From: Phymatolithon calcareum
Lineage: Eukaryota; Rhodophyta; Florideophyceae; Hapalidiales
Reading direction: 5' to 3'
Assembly (NCBI GenBank): GCA_977006965.1
Contig: OZ345357.1
Location: forward strand, 2,480,001 to 2,544,000
DNA: 64,000 bases
Shown: in pieces, positions 53,601 to 62,731 of the stretch
Layout: every line of letters begins with the position of its first letter
How positions within the stretch are numbered: the stretch's first letter is position 1
Program-made: the position numbers and the translations under genes
Notes under the pieces: generated by a model
Database searches by the model: none
What the model saw: the letters and a program-made list of their open reading frames with translations, nothing else
Told to the model about the DNA's origin: nothing

Positions 53601-54867
53601 ACAGCTCGTTGGAAGCACTCTCCAACATCAAGTTGATCTCCGGAGGAGAGCGGAAAGCCACTTAGCCATGGTTCGCCGAATATGCATGATGCGAGATGAG
53701 GACGTTAGTGCCATGGACGATCGGAGAAAATCTGAAACGGAGAGAAAAGACCTGGCGAAGGAGCACCACTTCCGTTTAATGTGTATAAAAACTATCGACA
53801 AACCAAATGTGCACCGCCTGCTAGAGCTCGTGTGCACTACTCTTCCCATGGTAGGGCATGTGTCTGTGGTGGGCGAGCTCGTACTTGAAAAAGCACATCA
53901 GTCTCTAAAAAGAGCAATACGGCAGAGCAACAATAAGCTCGTTCACCTGCAGTCCATGAATGAGGAGATTTTCAATGACTGGCAAGGTCGTCTTGCGATG
54001 GTATCAATTGGTGCAATTAATGGAAAGGAGCAGTCTGTTCGCGCGTGCATCCGTCTGTTAAGCGGAAGAGAGGTTCTTTACTCTCTGCCAGGTTTGTTAA
54101 CAGATGTGCATCGTGAAGAGGTGAGACTTGTCCTTGGCCCAGAGTTCTGCATTCCTTCCCTTCTAGAGCTTACAGGAAGAACTGTTTTATCTCCCCGAGT
54201 GGGTGCATGGTCAAGACAAAATTTGGACTGGTCCTTTGAAGGAAACTTGCGGAAAGTCTCTGAGGAGAGTGTAGATGATTTGGATTTACTCAGTGCGTGT
54301 GTTTTCAGAGCTCTGAAACGCGCTACCGGAGAGGCACGGCTGACGCCTCTGATTTTTGGCAACTGCGTTCGATCTTCCTTACCGAATGGAACTACCGTGT
54401 CGTTGCTAAGAGGCGGTGACATTGTCGAGATCCGGTGCTACAACTCCAACAATATGAGCTCTCATGTACCTTTTTTGCTTTGCCGCCAAAGTGTTGGCGA
54501 ACTTCAATTTGCAAAACATGAGGGACCAACATTTTGGGTCGTTATCTCGTTTCTACGCACTAAAGTGTTCTCAGGAGAAGAAGAACTATGGGTAGTTCTA
54601 CGTCCTTGCCACGTCGTACAGACAGCAGCGTTCGAACATTCCTACGAAATGAACTACTGCAAGTACGAAGTGGGCAGGCCTCTCGCTTTCGTAAAGGTGG
54701 GGGACCACATTCGTAGGACTGGAAAGTTGCACGACTGTGACTCAAATATCTGCAGTATAGTACCGCACAAGAACCAAATTAATCACGGAAACGCATCCTC
54801 AGTAACTCCGGGATGTATCTTCTTCCTTAAGACAAAATTCGAAGGATATCCTCCAAGACGAGGGTAG
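50662..54867 (+). CDS. CACTA/EnSpm (Tnp2-like) or related DDE transposase, 1401 codons
   Basis: The N-terminal 170 residues are acidic and low in complexity. A basic/coiled segment (HRSKKKKRSPEIEEALKRRR, about 485-525) precedes the catalytic region: FLLFWDGFEITKGK (candidate Asp about 656), NLPLQARSSANAVRVISLTP, GFLGDTPALNEVIDVLGH (candidate Asp about 741), followed by CCHLCRF (Cys-X2-Cys). A glutamate in VVGELVLEKAHQSLKRAI (about 1070) could be the third acid. The order D-x-GF, NLP, D-x-PA and C-x2-C matches Tnp2/Transposase_21 and the related Plavaka and KDZ groups. The ORF is intact, so the element may be young. I could not find terminal inverted repeats. Confidence 0.6.
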   Translation: MGRTRRSRFRFDEVGSMSSVVPGRISHTSAVETEQDSEAIDSADLVGMHGVRTDVAPRAVSARRSGVCDANTGTNENLWAASDDIADVEAGNTGNSRIEEHHSQSSLEEFRDEPIRDSEFVSNRQPSLESFQEGNDELDGDEEELIDLTRDRELRSRDSETSCGAVSTYLQIRNWKVLWGILMTTGSTKLTRYQYQAMRMICEAFRREKGVMRVSWKSGSFPRQDFLVDKEKITSLPHFTTLSSSYKRILFNNLTVRSSDSLVHVDTSKAGARANSYGEDGRPLVPIRFVLPSEYARADLASPVVFSEMRRTSLSNEAEYEGSADQECTDRLPVVFAREEFYGPARCVSVDVDGNSSHSGAGGVAEIGDIVNVSLIECQSLDINVEESFGCESPATDLKGLVSAIWTVQHSCRRNMDAFAVTFHEKASERHRSVARAFGYVHYRSPTDSVMVDIPNVPSEEDPEPGHCALDDDPSLRGPSRHRSKKKKRSPEIEEALKRRREALRELKKQTEEAWRDWEKPTLKPGDVVLLLSPCVSETASSAINQRGARDDDCLMIIHRFWVENEERSRHALFLARGTPLDCQSFLREVSDSQVRAILSPIDSSDSSRSTDVRRVRVAQQHLDRRGVAKHRPVSSMGTLSNGEKYFIYRFLLFWDGFEITKGKSASGDGFYMICLNLPLQARSSANAVRVISLTPPGVKSLEVFNLIQEDIVKGLTDGFLDVDAEGTTRRIFLDLVGFLGDTPALNEVIDVLGHTSNACCHLCRFVRHSSTIVGSRYSDRDFLAGRTELGRSFFVHRAIRDCGAQKETCRLLGMKAPDAGQKLPIHTLCVAINEARGRIRRTADGVPVLPGILDPYKSCFVAPDHLLTGHLRDCINLAFKLLPCKMVRKTCENLMIGYLHDCDLPTQSRLFDHDKKALYSMSMSELYGLGVVAEYAFIKGCEKAFSLPDPRMETSSQCRQAISLVGSCARLISHFWVPPQLVGSTLQHQVDLRRRAESHLAMVRRICMMRDEDVSAMDDRRKSETERKDLAKEHHFRLMCIKTIDKPNVHRLLELVCTTLPMVGHVSVVGELVLEKAHQSLKRAIRQSNNKLVHLQSMNEEIFNDWQGRLAMVSIGAINGKEQSVRACIRLLSGREVLYSLPGLLTDVHREEVRLVLGPEFCIPSLLELTGRTVLSPRVGAWSRQNLDWSFEGNLRKVSEESVDDLDLLSACVFRALKRATGEARLTPLIFGNCVRSSLPNGTTVSLLRGGDIVEIRCYNSNNMSSHVPFLLCRQSVGELQFAKHEGPTFWVVISFLRTKVFSGEEELWVVLRPCHVVQTAAFEHSYEMNYCKYEVGRPLAFVKVGDHIRRTGKLHDCDSNICSIVPHKNQINHGNASSVTPGCIFFLKTKFEGYPPRRG

Positions 54868-55274
54868 GGCGATTTCCAGATTTTATTGACAATTCACCAA
54901 GCACTAACTTTAGAGCAAACAGTTTGCAAGGACCGAGCGCGATAAAGCCAGTGCACTGAAAGATAATTGTCACTCTTACGGGCATGATATTCGTAATGCT
55001 AGTCAACAGGGTTGGGACTAGAAAGGAGCAGTGCAGTACTACAAATTTGATTTCTCCCTCGCTCTGCTTGCTCCGGTAAATGCCAATATAAAAGGTCCAT
55101 TGAGGTGAGTGTCACATGAATGCAATCCGAATCTAAGGGTGGGGATTGCATGAGTCTCCTGTCTTGTATGCGATGCATAGCGGCCAGTGTGTGGGTTGCT
55201 CACCCAGTTTAAACCATACGACACCTAGAGCAAAGCAAAAACTATTGGCTGCTCTCATGCTATGTATGTCGTCC
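54868..55274. other. Gap between transposase ORF and palindrome
   Basis: 407 bp with no ORF of interest. Expected to contain the transposase 3' UTR. Confidence 0.35.
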
Positions 55275-55384
55275 ACAACGTTTATACGGTGGGTGCATTC
55301 CGTCCAGTTGCGGTACGTACAAGTTCCATATGGAACTTGTACGTACCGCAACTGGACGGAATGCACCCACCGTATAAACGTTGT
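55275..55384. repeat. Perfect 110-bp palindrome (55-bp arms, no spacer)
   Basis: Every base from 55275 to 55329 pairs with 55384 to 55330; the centre is CCAT/ATGG. The first mismatched pair is 55274/55385. Both strands therefore encode identical peptides (for example IRWVHSVQLRYVQVPYGTCT). GGTGGGTGCATTCCG in the arm resembles GGTGGATGCATT at 55437-55448 and 55591-55602, hinting at subterminal motifs of a transposon. A transcript would fold into a 55-bp hairpin. Confidence 0.95.
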
Positions 55385-55944
55385 ATTGCTTTGGGTCTCA
55401 TCTCCAACGCTCACTCCGATGAGAACCTCCAATCAGGTGGATGCATTGCCGTGAGGGCTTCACCATTCGTTTGGGTGTCCTCGAAGCGTGAGTCTCGCTG
55501 GATTTTGGGGTCCCAAACGCCAGCGAGGTTGACACACTCCAATGAGTACCTCCTCCTTTCCTCCGAGCCGTCGTCCCCATCGTCAGCCAGGTGGATGCAT
55601 TTCGATGCGTATGAATGAACTGTCTGGCCCTTTTTCAACCGTAACACACCCTTGTGGGTGTCGTACAGAGAAACAGCAAACAATTTATTTTACATTTGTG
55701 CGGGTTGAGCCCCCAACGCCCGTACTGGCATGAATATACATTCTGTGCATTTGAATTAGAGGGGCAAATATTTCCTGAACAGATACAATCCATGCCAAGT
55801 GACATTCAAGGGAACTGCCCAAACGCCCACATCTTGTCCATTTTATTTTAACGTGCATAAAGGGCTTCAATAGAACATACAAATCGAAAACTTAACAACA
55901 CTGAATGCTACTGCATCGACTCGCTCGTTGCCTAGTCAATTCAC
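55385..55944. other. Gap of 560 bp after the palindrome
   Basis: Contains two copies of CAGGTGGATGCATT (55435-55448 and 55589-55602) and a small inverted repeat CTCGCTGG/CCAGCGAG (55494-55526). No gene supported. Confidence 0.35.
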
Positions 55945-57807
55945 TTAGCCATGCTGGAGTAGGTCGTCGTCGTCGTCCGCAAGGACAATTATCCCGGACT
56001 CATGCTCTAGAGTTTCTGCCTCAGTTCGCCGCGCAATATTCAGTAATTGAAGCTGGGTGTACTCTTGGAACGACATATTAAACTTGCGGTTCATGACTTC
56101 AGTGTACACCTTGGAAGGAACATTTTGCCAGGTCTTCTCGATCATCACAGACATATTGTGCTCATCACTCCAACCTACATGACTACCGAGAGCAATGTCT
56201 TCCACCGCAAGCGGTCTCTCACCGACACATTTCCGCAGCAACCCGCGAAGCCCCAAAGCCATGATGTGAACCGCTTTCAAACTCAGCTCGGACAGCCCAA
56301 GCGTCATACCCTTGTCCTTGTTCTGAAAGCACTCCATCAGTGCCTCCATAGCCAGCTCGTGACAGTTTATGGACTCCTTCCATGTCTGATCTTCGACCTC
56401 TCCCCCAGATTCTAAAGCATGACTTGGAGCTTCCACACGCCTCTTGTAAAAAATCGTGACATTCATCGACGGAAACTTCAGCTTCAGATTATTGAACTTC
56501 TGAAGATTTGCCAATGAGCTGCGACTATCGCACCCAATGTCCGCGTTCTCAATGCGCCAAGGTGAATGACGGGATAAAGCTTCCCCGGACAGAGGGACTA
56601 GACTTTCAGCCTCGGTTACAGTTGGGAACGAGAAAAAAAAACCATGACATTTGCCGACCGCCGGAGTCCACTCCTCGAGCAACAGCTTTTCCACCAAAAA
56701 GAGTGCCTTGGAAAATAAATTCTTCCTAATAACCCGCCGACCGTCGTTCAGGTGGTCAACGATGATTTTCCTTATTTCTTCAACCGCCTGGAACCGCACC
56801 GCCGCCGCTCCCTCCCTGGGCAATCGTTTCCGTCTCTTAGATGGCCTCGGCGTAGCGGACCCTCCGGTTGATGTCGATGAGGTAGCCGATGTTCTGGCTG
56901 TTGGTAGTCGCCCTTTGAAGGCCTCAATTTCATCAATGCACTCCATGACAGTACTCCTAACGCTGTCCCTGTCCCCAAACGCGCTCAGCCAAGACGGCAT
57001 CGCCGGCTTAGTCTGCCCGGTGGTATTTCCAGACGATAGATTCGACGATGCAGTTGCAACAGTAACGTCTGAACCAGGAAGAACTCTGGGCCCTGAGTCG
57101 GTGGCTTCACAGGGCACCGCGAAAAGATCGGACTTCGCATTTGCGATCACGTTGGCAATGACTCGGCGCGTCAAGTACGACCAGGCTTTTCCAGGAATCG
57201 TCTGATAGAGTGACTTCTTGTTATTTACTGGCGCAAAGAATACCAACGAAAGACCTGTTGAGTCCACCATAATAGCCCGATGTTGCAACATGGAGTTCCA
57301 TAGACGTTCAGATGTCCACAACCGCAATTCGGGGACGCGATGCAGATAGCTGATAACAGTTATTTGGCAAACTAAGGCCATAAACGGAACACGTGCTCGC
57401 TCGGGTCCAGCCGCGAACTCGAGCAATTCCAGGGCAGCCGTCGGCAAGCGCAGAACGCTGGCGGGACGTCGGATTCCGGAGCCGGTGCGGCTCATTATTG
57501 CAGAAATCGCATCAGCCTTCTTCTTCACTTCCTCCAGTTCCGACAGCACACTCTCGGAGAACGAACCAACTTTCTGCGCAATAGACTCCCGGGCTTGATT
57601 CGACGCTGCGATTTCCTTCTCGATCTCCTGCGTGTTTTTGCTCACCTTCTCCTCGATTCGCTTCAGAGCACAGAGAATCTCAGCGTATTGTCTAGTTTGG
57701 AGTTCGGAATTTGACCGAGATTGCGACGGTGACCGACTACGATCTCTGTCCTCAGCGAGGAGAACAGATCTCCCAGGGACCATTCCCTGCCCAGAAGGAA
57801 ACGGCAT
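55945..57807 (-). CDS. Hypothetical 620-residue protein with N-terminal coiled coil
   Basis: Starts at ATG 57807. An Arg/Ser-rich segment (EDRDRSRSPSQSRSNSELQT) is followed by a coiled coil (about 42-98: LKRIEEKVSKNTQEIEKEIA...SELEEVKKKADAISAIMSR). Then come a helical region, a Ser/Thr-rich linker with a nuclear-signal-like RPSKRRKRLPRE, and a C-terminal globular part ending in an acidic ADDDDDLLQ tail. The family is not recognised. It converges on the transposase-like ORF and resembles the accessory DNA-binding or structural ORFs carried by large DNA transposons, but a host gene is equally possible. An upstream exon could exist. Confidence 0.45.
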   Translation of the reverse strand: MPFPSGQGMVPGRSVLLAEDRDRSRSPSQSRSNSELQTRQYAEILCALKRIEEKVSKNTQEIEKEIAASNQARESIAQKVGSFSESVLSELEEVKKKADAISAIMSRTGSGIRRPASVLRLPTAALELLEFAAGPERARVPFMALVCQITVISYLHRVPELRLWTSERLWNSMLQHRAIMVDSTGLSLVFFAPVNNKKSLYQTIPGKAWSYLTRRVIANVIANAKSDLFAVPCEATDSGPRVLPGSDVTVATASSNLSSGNTTGQTKPAMPSWLSAFGDRDSVRSTVMECIDEIEAFKGRLPTARTSATSSTSTGGSATPRPSKRRKRLPREGAAAVRFQAVEEIRKIIVDHLNDGRRVIRKNLFSKALFLVEKLLLEEWTPAVGKCHGFFFSFPTVTEAESLVPLSGEALSRHSPWRIENADIGCDSRSSLANLQKFNNLKLKFPSMNVTIFYKRRVEAPSHALESGGEVEDQTWKESINCHELAMEALMECFQNKDKGMTLGLSELSLKAVHIMALGLRGLLRKCVGERPLAVEDIALGSHVGWSDEHNMSVMIEKTWQNVPSKVYTEVMNRKFNMSFQEYTQLQLLNIARRTEAETLEHESGIIVLADDDDDLLQHG

Positions 57808-58058
57808 GTCTGTTGAAAATCCAGATTCGGCGGCCCACGCAAGCGCAACGCTTTCCCGAGGTCCTGGCCGTGGCCGGCTTTGCGGACAGCAGTAACTGGC
57901 CTAGCGAGCTCGGTCAAAAACACGGATGTTAGAGCTCTGGATGTAGTCAGCTGACTCGCGCCAGACGCCTCTGCGGGATTCACCTCCCCCTTCTGGACAT
58001 ACACGTGTAAAAATATTGTACTTTCAGGACACGTGGTGGTAAATGACGCTTGCGTTTA

Positions 58059-58100
58059 CCATGGAGAAGTCGACTTCTCCATGGAGGAGGATCCTCCTCC
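58059..58100. repeat. Two overlapping perfect palindromes (26 bp and 18 bp)
   Basis: 58059-58084 is a perfect palindrome centred on GTCGAC, starting CCATGGAGAAG. 58083-58100 is a second one centred on GGATCC, starting GGAGGAGG. They share two bases. They lie about 250 bp upstream of the 620-codon gene and could be protein-binding sites or part of a transposon end. Confidence 0.8.
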
Positions 58101-58219
58101 CGGGTGTAAATTAGGACGTCCCCGTGAGACTTCATATCATACGTTACACATTCTTCCCGCCAATTTAAGCGCTGTAGAAGTCCTCGCGTTTGTCGACGGC
58201 CGCTGACGCCGAAGGAAGC

Positions 58220-58649
58220 ACCTGTTGGATCCGAATCGCCTTCCTGCTACCGGGGACCCCCTGGCCGCACTCGCGGTCGATTCAGGGATCGGCCTGGATG
58301 CCGATCGTATCCACCATGCTGAATCATGCAGCATGATTCTATGGCTGTTTGGTGAACAGGTAATTCACGCTCACCAATTTCGAGTCCGTGCCGCGGCAGA
58401 TCCATTTCTCACTTGGCGCTCAATCATCTCCATTGCTATTACTGTGCAGGCTCCGACATTACTATCACGCATTATGTGCATTATTCGACATTATTTTGCA
58501 ATCCCATATGCGCGGTAAGTATATCGATCATCTCTCCAAGATTTCGGCTTTTATGACTAAGATTAGCTGAGCTTTCCTGTTCCACTTTCCGTTTGCATGC
58601 CGGCAGTGAAAAAGAATTTCAGTCGTCCTCTACACGAATACGCGTATGA
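58220..58649 (+). CDS. Possible small spliced gene or exon relic, unknown family
   Basis: Three segments join in frame through two good introns: exon ending at 58359 (donor GTAATT), exon 58450-58514 (acceptor TGTGCAG, donor GTAAGT), and a last exon from 58607 (acceptor CCGGCAG) to TGA at 58647-58649. The predicted C-terminus is SMILWLFGEQ-APTLLSRIMCIIRHYFAIPYAR-EKEFQSSSTRIRV. The true start is not visible: a stop precedes the first exon in frame and there is no early ATG. The exons also take part in the degenerate tandem repeat below, so this may be a relic. Confidence 0.25.
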
Positions 58650-59010
58650 ACAGCGTCCGGAACTGCGATCTTGAAGTGCATTGTACATCCTTCCCCGTTG
58701 TTTTGCACTCTGTTATCCAATATATTTGAATTGTACTGTATTTGCATCGATCTCTTTCCACGATTCGGGCTTTAAACACTTATACTAACGGACCACTCAA
58801 TTTCCACATTCGCGCTTGGAAAGGCTTCGAAACTGTGATCATGATGTGCATCGTACATCCGTCTGCTTGTTTCGCGAAATAAGCGGACGAATTGTCCATT
58901 GAAAGGTAAGCATGTCGAGCTTCGATGCAAGATTCGGGCCCTCAACATTCATGCTAACTGTTGTCTCCCATTCCAGTCTTTCCTTTGCATGCAGGTGATT
59001 ATTGTTTTTC
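58360..59010 (+). repeat. Degenerate tandem repeat of intron/exon-like units (about 3.5 copies, period about 150-230 bp)
   Basis: Intron-like units start GTAATTCACG (58360), GTAAGTATATCGATCATCTC (58515), GTATTTGCATCGATCTC (about 58739) and GTAAGCATGTCGAGCTTCG (58905). The last three share GATTTCGGCTTTTA/GATTCGGGCTTTAA/GATTCGGGCCCTCA, CTAA(G/C)-type branch-point-like sites and, in units 1 and 3, an acceptor after TTTGCATGC. The exon-like parts share GTGCATTATTCGACATTATT / GTGCATTGTACATCCTTCC / GTGCATCGTACATCCGTCTG. This is a decayed internal duplication of an exon plus its intron. Confidence 0.55.
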
Positions 59011-60066
59011 CTCATTGCCTATACACCTATGTGCACAACATTTCACCTTAGCCGATGCTTCGCTTACCGCGGCAAGCGCGAAATATCTGAGACACTTCCC
59101 GCCTCTAAAGGATTTAGTACCTATTGTTCGCCGCCACGACTGTTTCTCACCACTCCACACTTTGTTCTGCCCGTCCTCTGAGTATTACCTCGCATGATCA
59201 CTTTGGCCGTGCACACGCCCGCATCACTCGGTCTGCATTCACAAGACTTATCCCCAATTCCAATCTTCACCCCTGTTCGTGTCTCGGGTTGCCTGAACCG
59301 CTGTGGAAAATACAGTCCACCCGTCTGAGTAACATTGTACGTCTCGCTCTCCCTGCCAAATAGTTCATTAAAGGTTTTGAATCCAGAGATAAGTACTAGT
59401 GGCCCAACTGGGTCCATTTCAGAGTACACGCGAATGATAGCAAGCTGATTAACCTTCCTTGATGATGGTTCCGGTACCCCTTCCTCCTCGATAAACGAAC
59501 TTTCCAATACGGCCCTGATACCCCTTTCCTCGCATTAAACCAGCTCTGGAACAAGGTTAGTCGAAGTCTTTCTTGCGTTTCTACTTATCAAAACCTCCAC
59601 TATAATCCGTCTAACAGCCTTAGGACTTTCCAGTCACGCTACCCACATCATCCGACTTCGTTCCAACAGTCCAATGCGAAACTGACGGTCCGTCTGGTTA
59701 ATGCGCGTCATGGTTTTTCTGGCGGTAATAATTACAAAAAGTGCTGGCTTAACTCGTTCGACCCTAAAATAACGAAGGGTTTTTCTCATACTGCCGCCAC
59801 CAGTTCCGTTTTCCTACAAACCGCATATTTTTCACGGCGCTCCGCCTCCAGTGAGGACCTTTAAGAGGAAAATAGTGATCCAAATTCGGACGGTATGAGT
59901 ACCAGCGCACTATTGGTGCTAAATCAGGATGACCAGCGCGATAATGCGCGCGCAAATGTATCCAGCTTGCATAATTGGGGATCATTGTGGTCAGAGCTGA
60001 TTTCGGATGACCCACGTTTTGTAGCGCGCAACGCAATCAGTCCTATAGTTCAATCCCCAAACATTG
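59011..60066. other. 1.05-kb region, no supportable gene
   Basis: Minus-strand frames at 59507-59121 and 60023-59764 look slightly protein-like but have no family match and no splice support. No repeat structure recognised. Confidence 0.3.
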
Positions 60067-60624
60067 TACAGTCGAACCTGTATAGCTGCAACCTGTATAG
60101 CTGCAAAACCTGCATTAGTGCAATCGAATCGCCTAGACCGATTTGGTATATGCCGAAAAGTAACTAAATTTAAACCTACCTTGCAAACTGCATTAGTGCA
60201 ACTGAAGGGAATGCCACCCTTAATTTTGAATAAAATTTTGATAGCACGGATTGCAACACAGACTGGCTCTCGTCATAAATCGTGCAGGGCTGCTTGTTAC
60301 TTGCAAGTAAGTTCCATGTGATACATAGAATAGCTTTATTTGATGATGCTCATCCCTGCAGGAAACACCACTGCACATACCTCGTCAGCCCAAATGAGGG
60401 TCTGTGCGGCGCGCCATCCACGCATCGCAACGTAAGATTCGCTCCGACCACAAGAAGGGGCTCCAGCAGAGAAAGGTCACTGATTGGTTCAACTGAGCCT
60501 CGTGGACGATTGGGTAGAATGTTTCTGTAGCCCCTTATGATAAAGCCTCCAAGACTGCAAAACCTCTATTACTGCATACCAACCTGCTTTACCGCCGTGT
60601 TGCAGTTATACAGGTTCGACTGTA
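60067..60624. mobile_element. 554-bp pogo/Tc1-mariner-like MITE with TA target duplication
   Basis: The terminal inverted repeats read CAGTCGAACCTGTATAGCTG at 60069 and, on the complement from 60622, CAGTCGAACCTGTATAACTG, so 19 of 20 bases match, with further similarity inward. TA flanks both ends (60067-60068, 60623-60624). The left end contains an internal duplication (AACCTGTATAGCTGCA twice). There is no transposase ORF. CAG-type termini with TA duplication fit the pogo branch. Confidence 0.75.
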
Positions 60625-60980
60625 GTGATGTTTTAGAACACCAAGGGTGCACCTTGAAGAATACAGCTGCTTGTGCGAGCAACAGGGTGGGAAAAAGTCG
60701 GTCCAAACTTGCTCCCCAGAAAGATTGCCTCGAAATATTACTATTGTTGACCGTAATCTAGTACCTCTTCCCCGTCGAAAAGGAATAAAGCAGTACCTCG
60801 GCCAAGCGGAATGTTACCATGTATTTTAATTTTAACGTCAGTCTTGATTTACCTCACTTTTCTACTTGCGAGTTGGTCGTTCTTTGTTGTGAGTACTCAT
60901 TATTAATGCAGAGAAAAGCAAGAAAGCATTATGCAGAACGTATTTGACGTGGACGTTATGTTCGCAGATCAACATCATGT
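60625..60980. other. Short gap, no gene
   Basis: 356 bp of AT-rich sequence with only short frames. Confidence 0.3.
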
Positions 60981-61398
60981 TCAACAGCGCAAGTGATGAT
61001 CACTTGCGCTGTTGAGCAGTCGTAGAGATTGATCAGGATACTGAATGGTGCCATTCGGTATCCTGACGTAGCTTCCCTTCCGCGAAGAAATCAATGTTCC
61101 GTATCGCTGGCTCTGCAACAGAAACAGTACTGCAGCACGACGGAAACGACTCGGAACCGCACAGAACGAAATTCAATTGCAGCACGTTCCCGCCAACTAC
61201 TGTACTGTACAAGTCCGGAGGAAGGTCCACCGCAAATCTCCCCCGCCCGAATTCAATGTTCTCGAGCGCGGCTCAGGAAGACCGGAGCATCAAACACGAC
61301 GCATGCCGGACGGCAGAAAATATGAGCCGTCCGGCATTCGCCGTGCCATGATCAAATTTTGAAGACCTGAAATCGTCTATAGACGATTTCCGGTTTTC
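60981..61398. repeat. Cluster of four strong hairpins
   Basis: 60981-61015: 17-bp perfect arms with a 1-nt loop (starts TCAACAGCGCAAGTGAT). 61033-61066: 34-bp inverted repeat with one mismatch. 61303-61314 and 61326-61337: 12-bp arms (ATGCCGGACGGC) with an 11-nt loop. 61369-61390: perfect 22-bp palindrome, extended imperfectly to 61361-61398. No coding frame spans them convincingly. Confidence 0.75.
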
Positions 61399-61512
61399 GC
61401 TAAAAGTTCTCGAATAAACCTAAAGTAGAGTACCTCCCCATTCCCGCGTCGTGGTCCCACAAGGCCATTTTTGAAAAGGCTGCGCACGTTCCGTGCGCTC
61501 GGCCCTCCGCCT

Positions 61513-61824
61513 TCATGACGTGGAAGCGACGTGAGTGGTCATTCGTAATTTCATTGAATTGAATTCAATTGAAACTGATCCGTACACCATGACGACGCCA
61601 TGTTTTCCACCCTCTACGTACGATCGTTCAATGCGCGCGACGTAGAAGCTGTAAACGTCGAGCGTCGTCCACGCGGCGCCATTTTTTTGCATTACGATCA
61701 TGCGCCACGTTTGCTCAATTGCATCCACGGCGACGAACGGGCCAAGCGGCGACGTGCAGGCGATCCCGAGCCACACACGTGCTCGGTACGTTCGACAACG
61801 AGCGTCCACTCGAAACGTGGACAT
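61513..61824 (-). CDS. Possible small protein of unknown function, 103 residues
   Basis: Starts at ATG 61824 with an in-frame stop just upstream, and shows alternating hydrophobic strands (TYRARVWLGIACTSPLGPFV, WTTLDVYSFYVARIE, HGVVMVYGSVSIEF) like a small beta-sandwich. No family recognised. The composition is more protein-like than in competing frames, but there is no independent support. Confidence 0.3.
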   Translation of the reverse strand: MSTFRVDARCRTYRARVWLGIACTSPLGPFVAVDAIEQTWRMIVMQKNGAAWTTLDVYSFYVARIERSYVEGGKHGVVMVYGSVSIEFNSMKLRMTTHVASTS

Positions 61825-62166
61825 AGAACGTCATCGTCGGAAGTCGCACCCGGTCCAACTGATGGATGTGCATCGTTGTGCGATGCGCAAGACTTTGGCA
61901 ACGAAATTACGGCGATGAATCGATCAATTCCGCACTCGTGAGGGATTGCGAACTGTCGGTCGTGACGTGCCGAGGTGGCACAATTCATTTCCTGAAGATT
62001 CATTCGTCAACACCAACAGTCGATTTGCATCCTGTGAGCCTTGCATGGCGTCGCGAGTTTATAGGGGGTGCGGACGATGATCGTGGAGAGATCAATGTGG
62101 ATTATGCCACTTCCTCATCCTTGTGCATTGTCAGCCTTCCTGGAAGTATACTGTAAGAGCAAGTCC

Positions 62167-62209
62167 TGCAGCAGTTCTTCAAGACATGATGTCGCGAAGA
62201 ACTGCTGCA
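62167..62209. repeat. Hairpin with 14-bp perfect arms and 15-nt loop
   Basis: TGCAGCAGTTCTTC at 62167-62180 pairs with GAAGAACTGCTGCA at 62196-62209. It lies in a non-coding region between the small ORF and the kinase gene. Confidence 0.65.
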
Positions 62210-62731
62210 TGATGACACTGCGGTGCTTTGCAGACAATTATTGTACGACACCCAGCGCATTGCTCCACATTATAGCATCACACATCACACAATCGACTCA
62301 ATGGGCGAAGTGCATGTCCACAGCGCACACGTCAAGATTCGGTATTTCACAAATCTTGCCGTGAAGGGCCGGCACGCCTTCCACAGTATTTCAAATATTT
62401 GGATTATTTCCGCTAGACTCCTCCGCTTGCTGGCCCGTATCCAGTAAGCTCCACAGCAACAAGCATCTGTAACTTTCGACAAAGACAGAACTTCGGACTC
62501 ATCCGTTCATGCCCTCCCGAGGAGGGAAAGATAAAAATATACACATCTGTTTTACTGACAATAGACGAACACCTAGCGCAACAACTATATACACGGTCGG
62601 TAGTTCGCCTGAAAGCGGCAACAGAAAAAGCTTGTCTAGCAACGCTACGCAAGATATAAACAGTTAGCTCCACAAAAAGTAAACATGCTCCCATACTAGC
62701 TGCGTTCGAAAATCTGCACTTGCTCAGTCGC

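Noticed and set aside
55133-55454. Two ORFs on opposite strands with identical peptide sequence
   Set aside because: The identity is forced by the perfect palindrome at 55275-55384 and is not evidence of a gene pair.
58360-59010. Regularly spaced repeats considered as a CRISPR-like array
   Set aside because: Units are long, degenerate and carry splice-like signals; the genome is eukaryotic.
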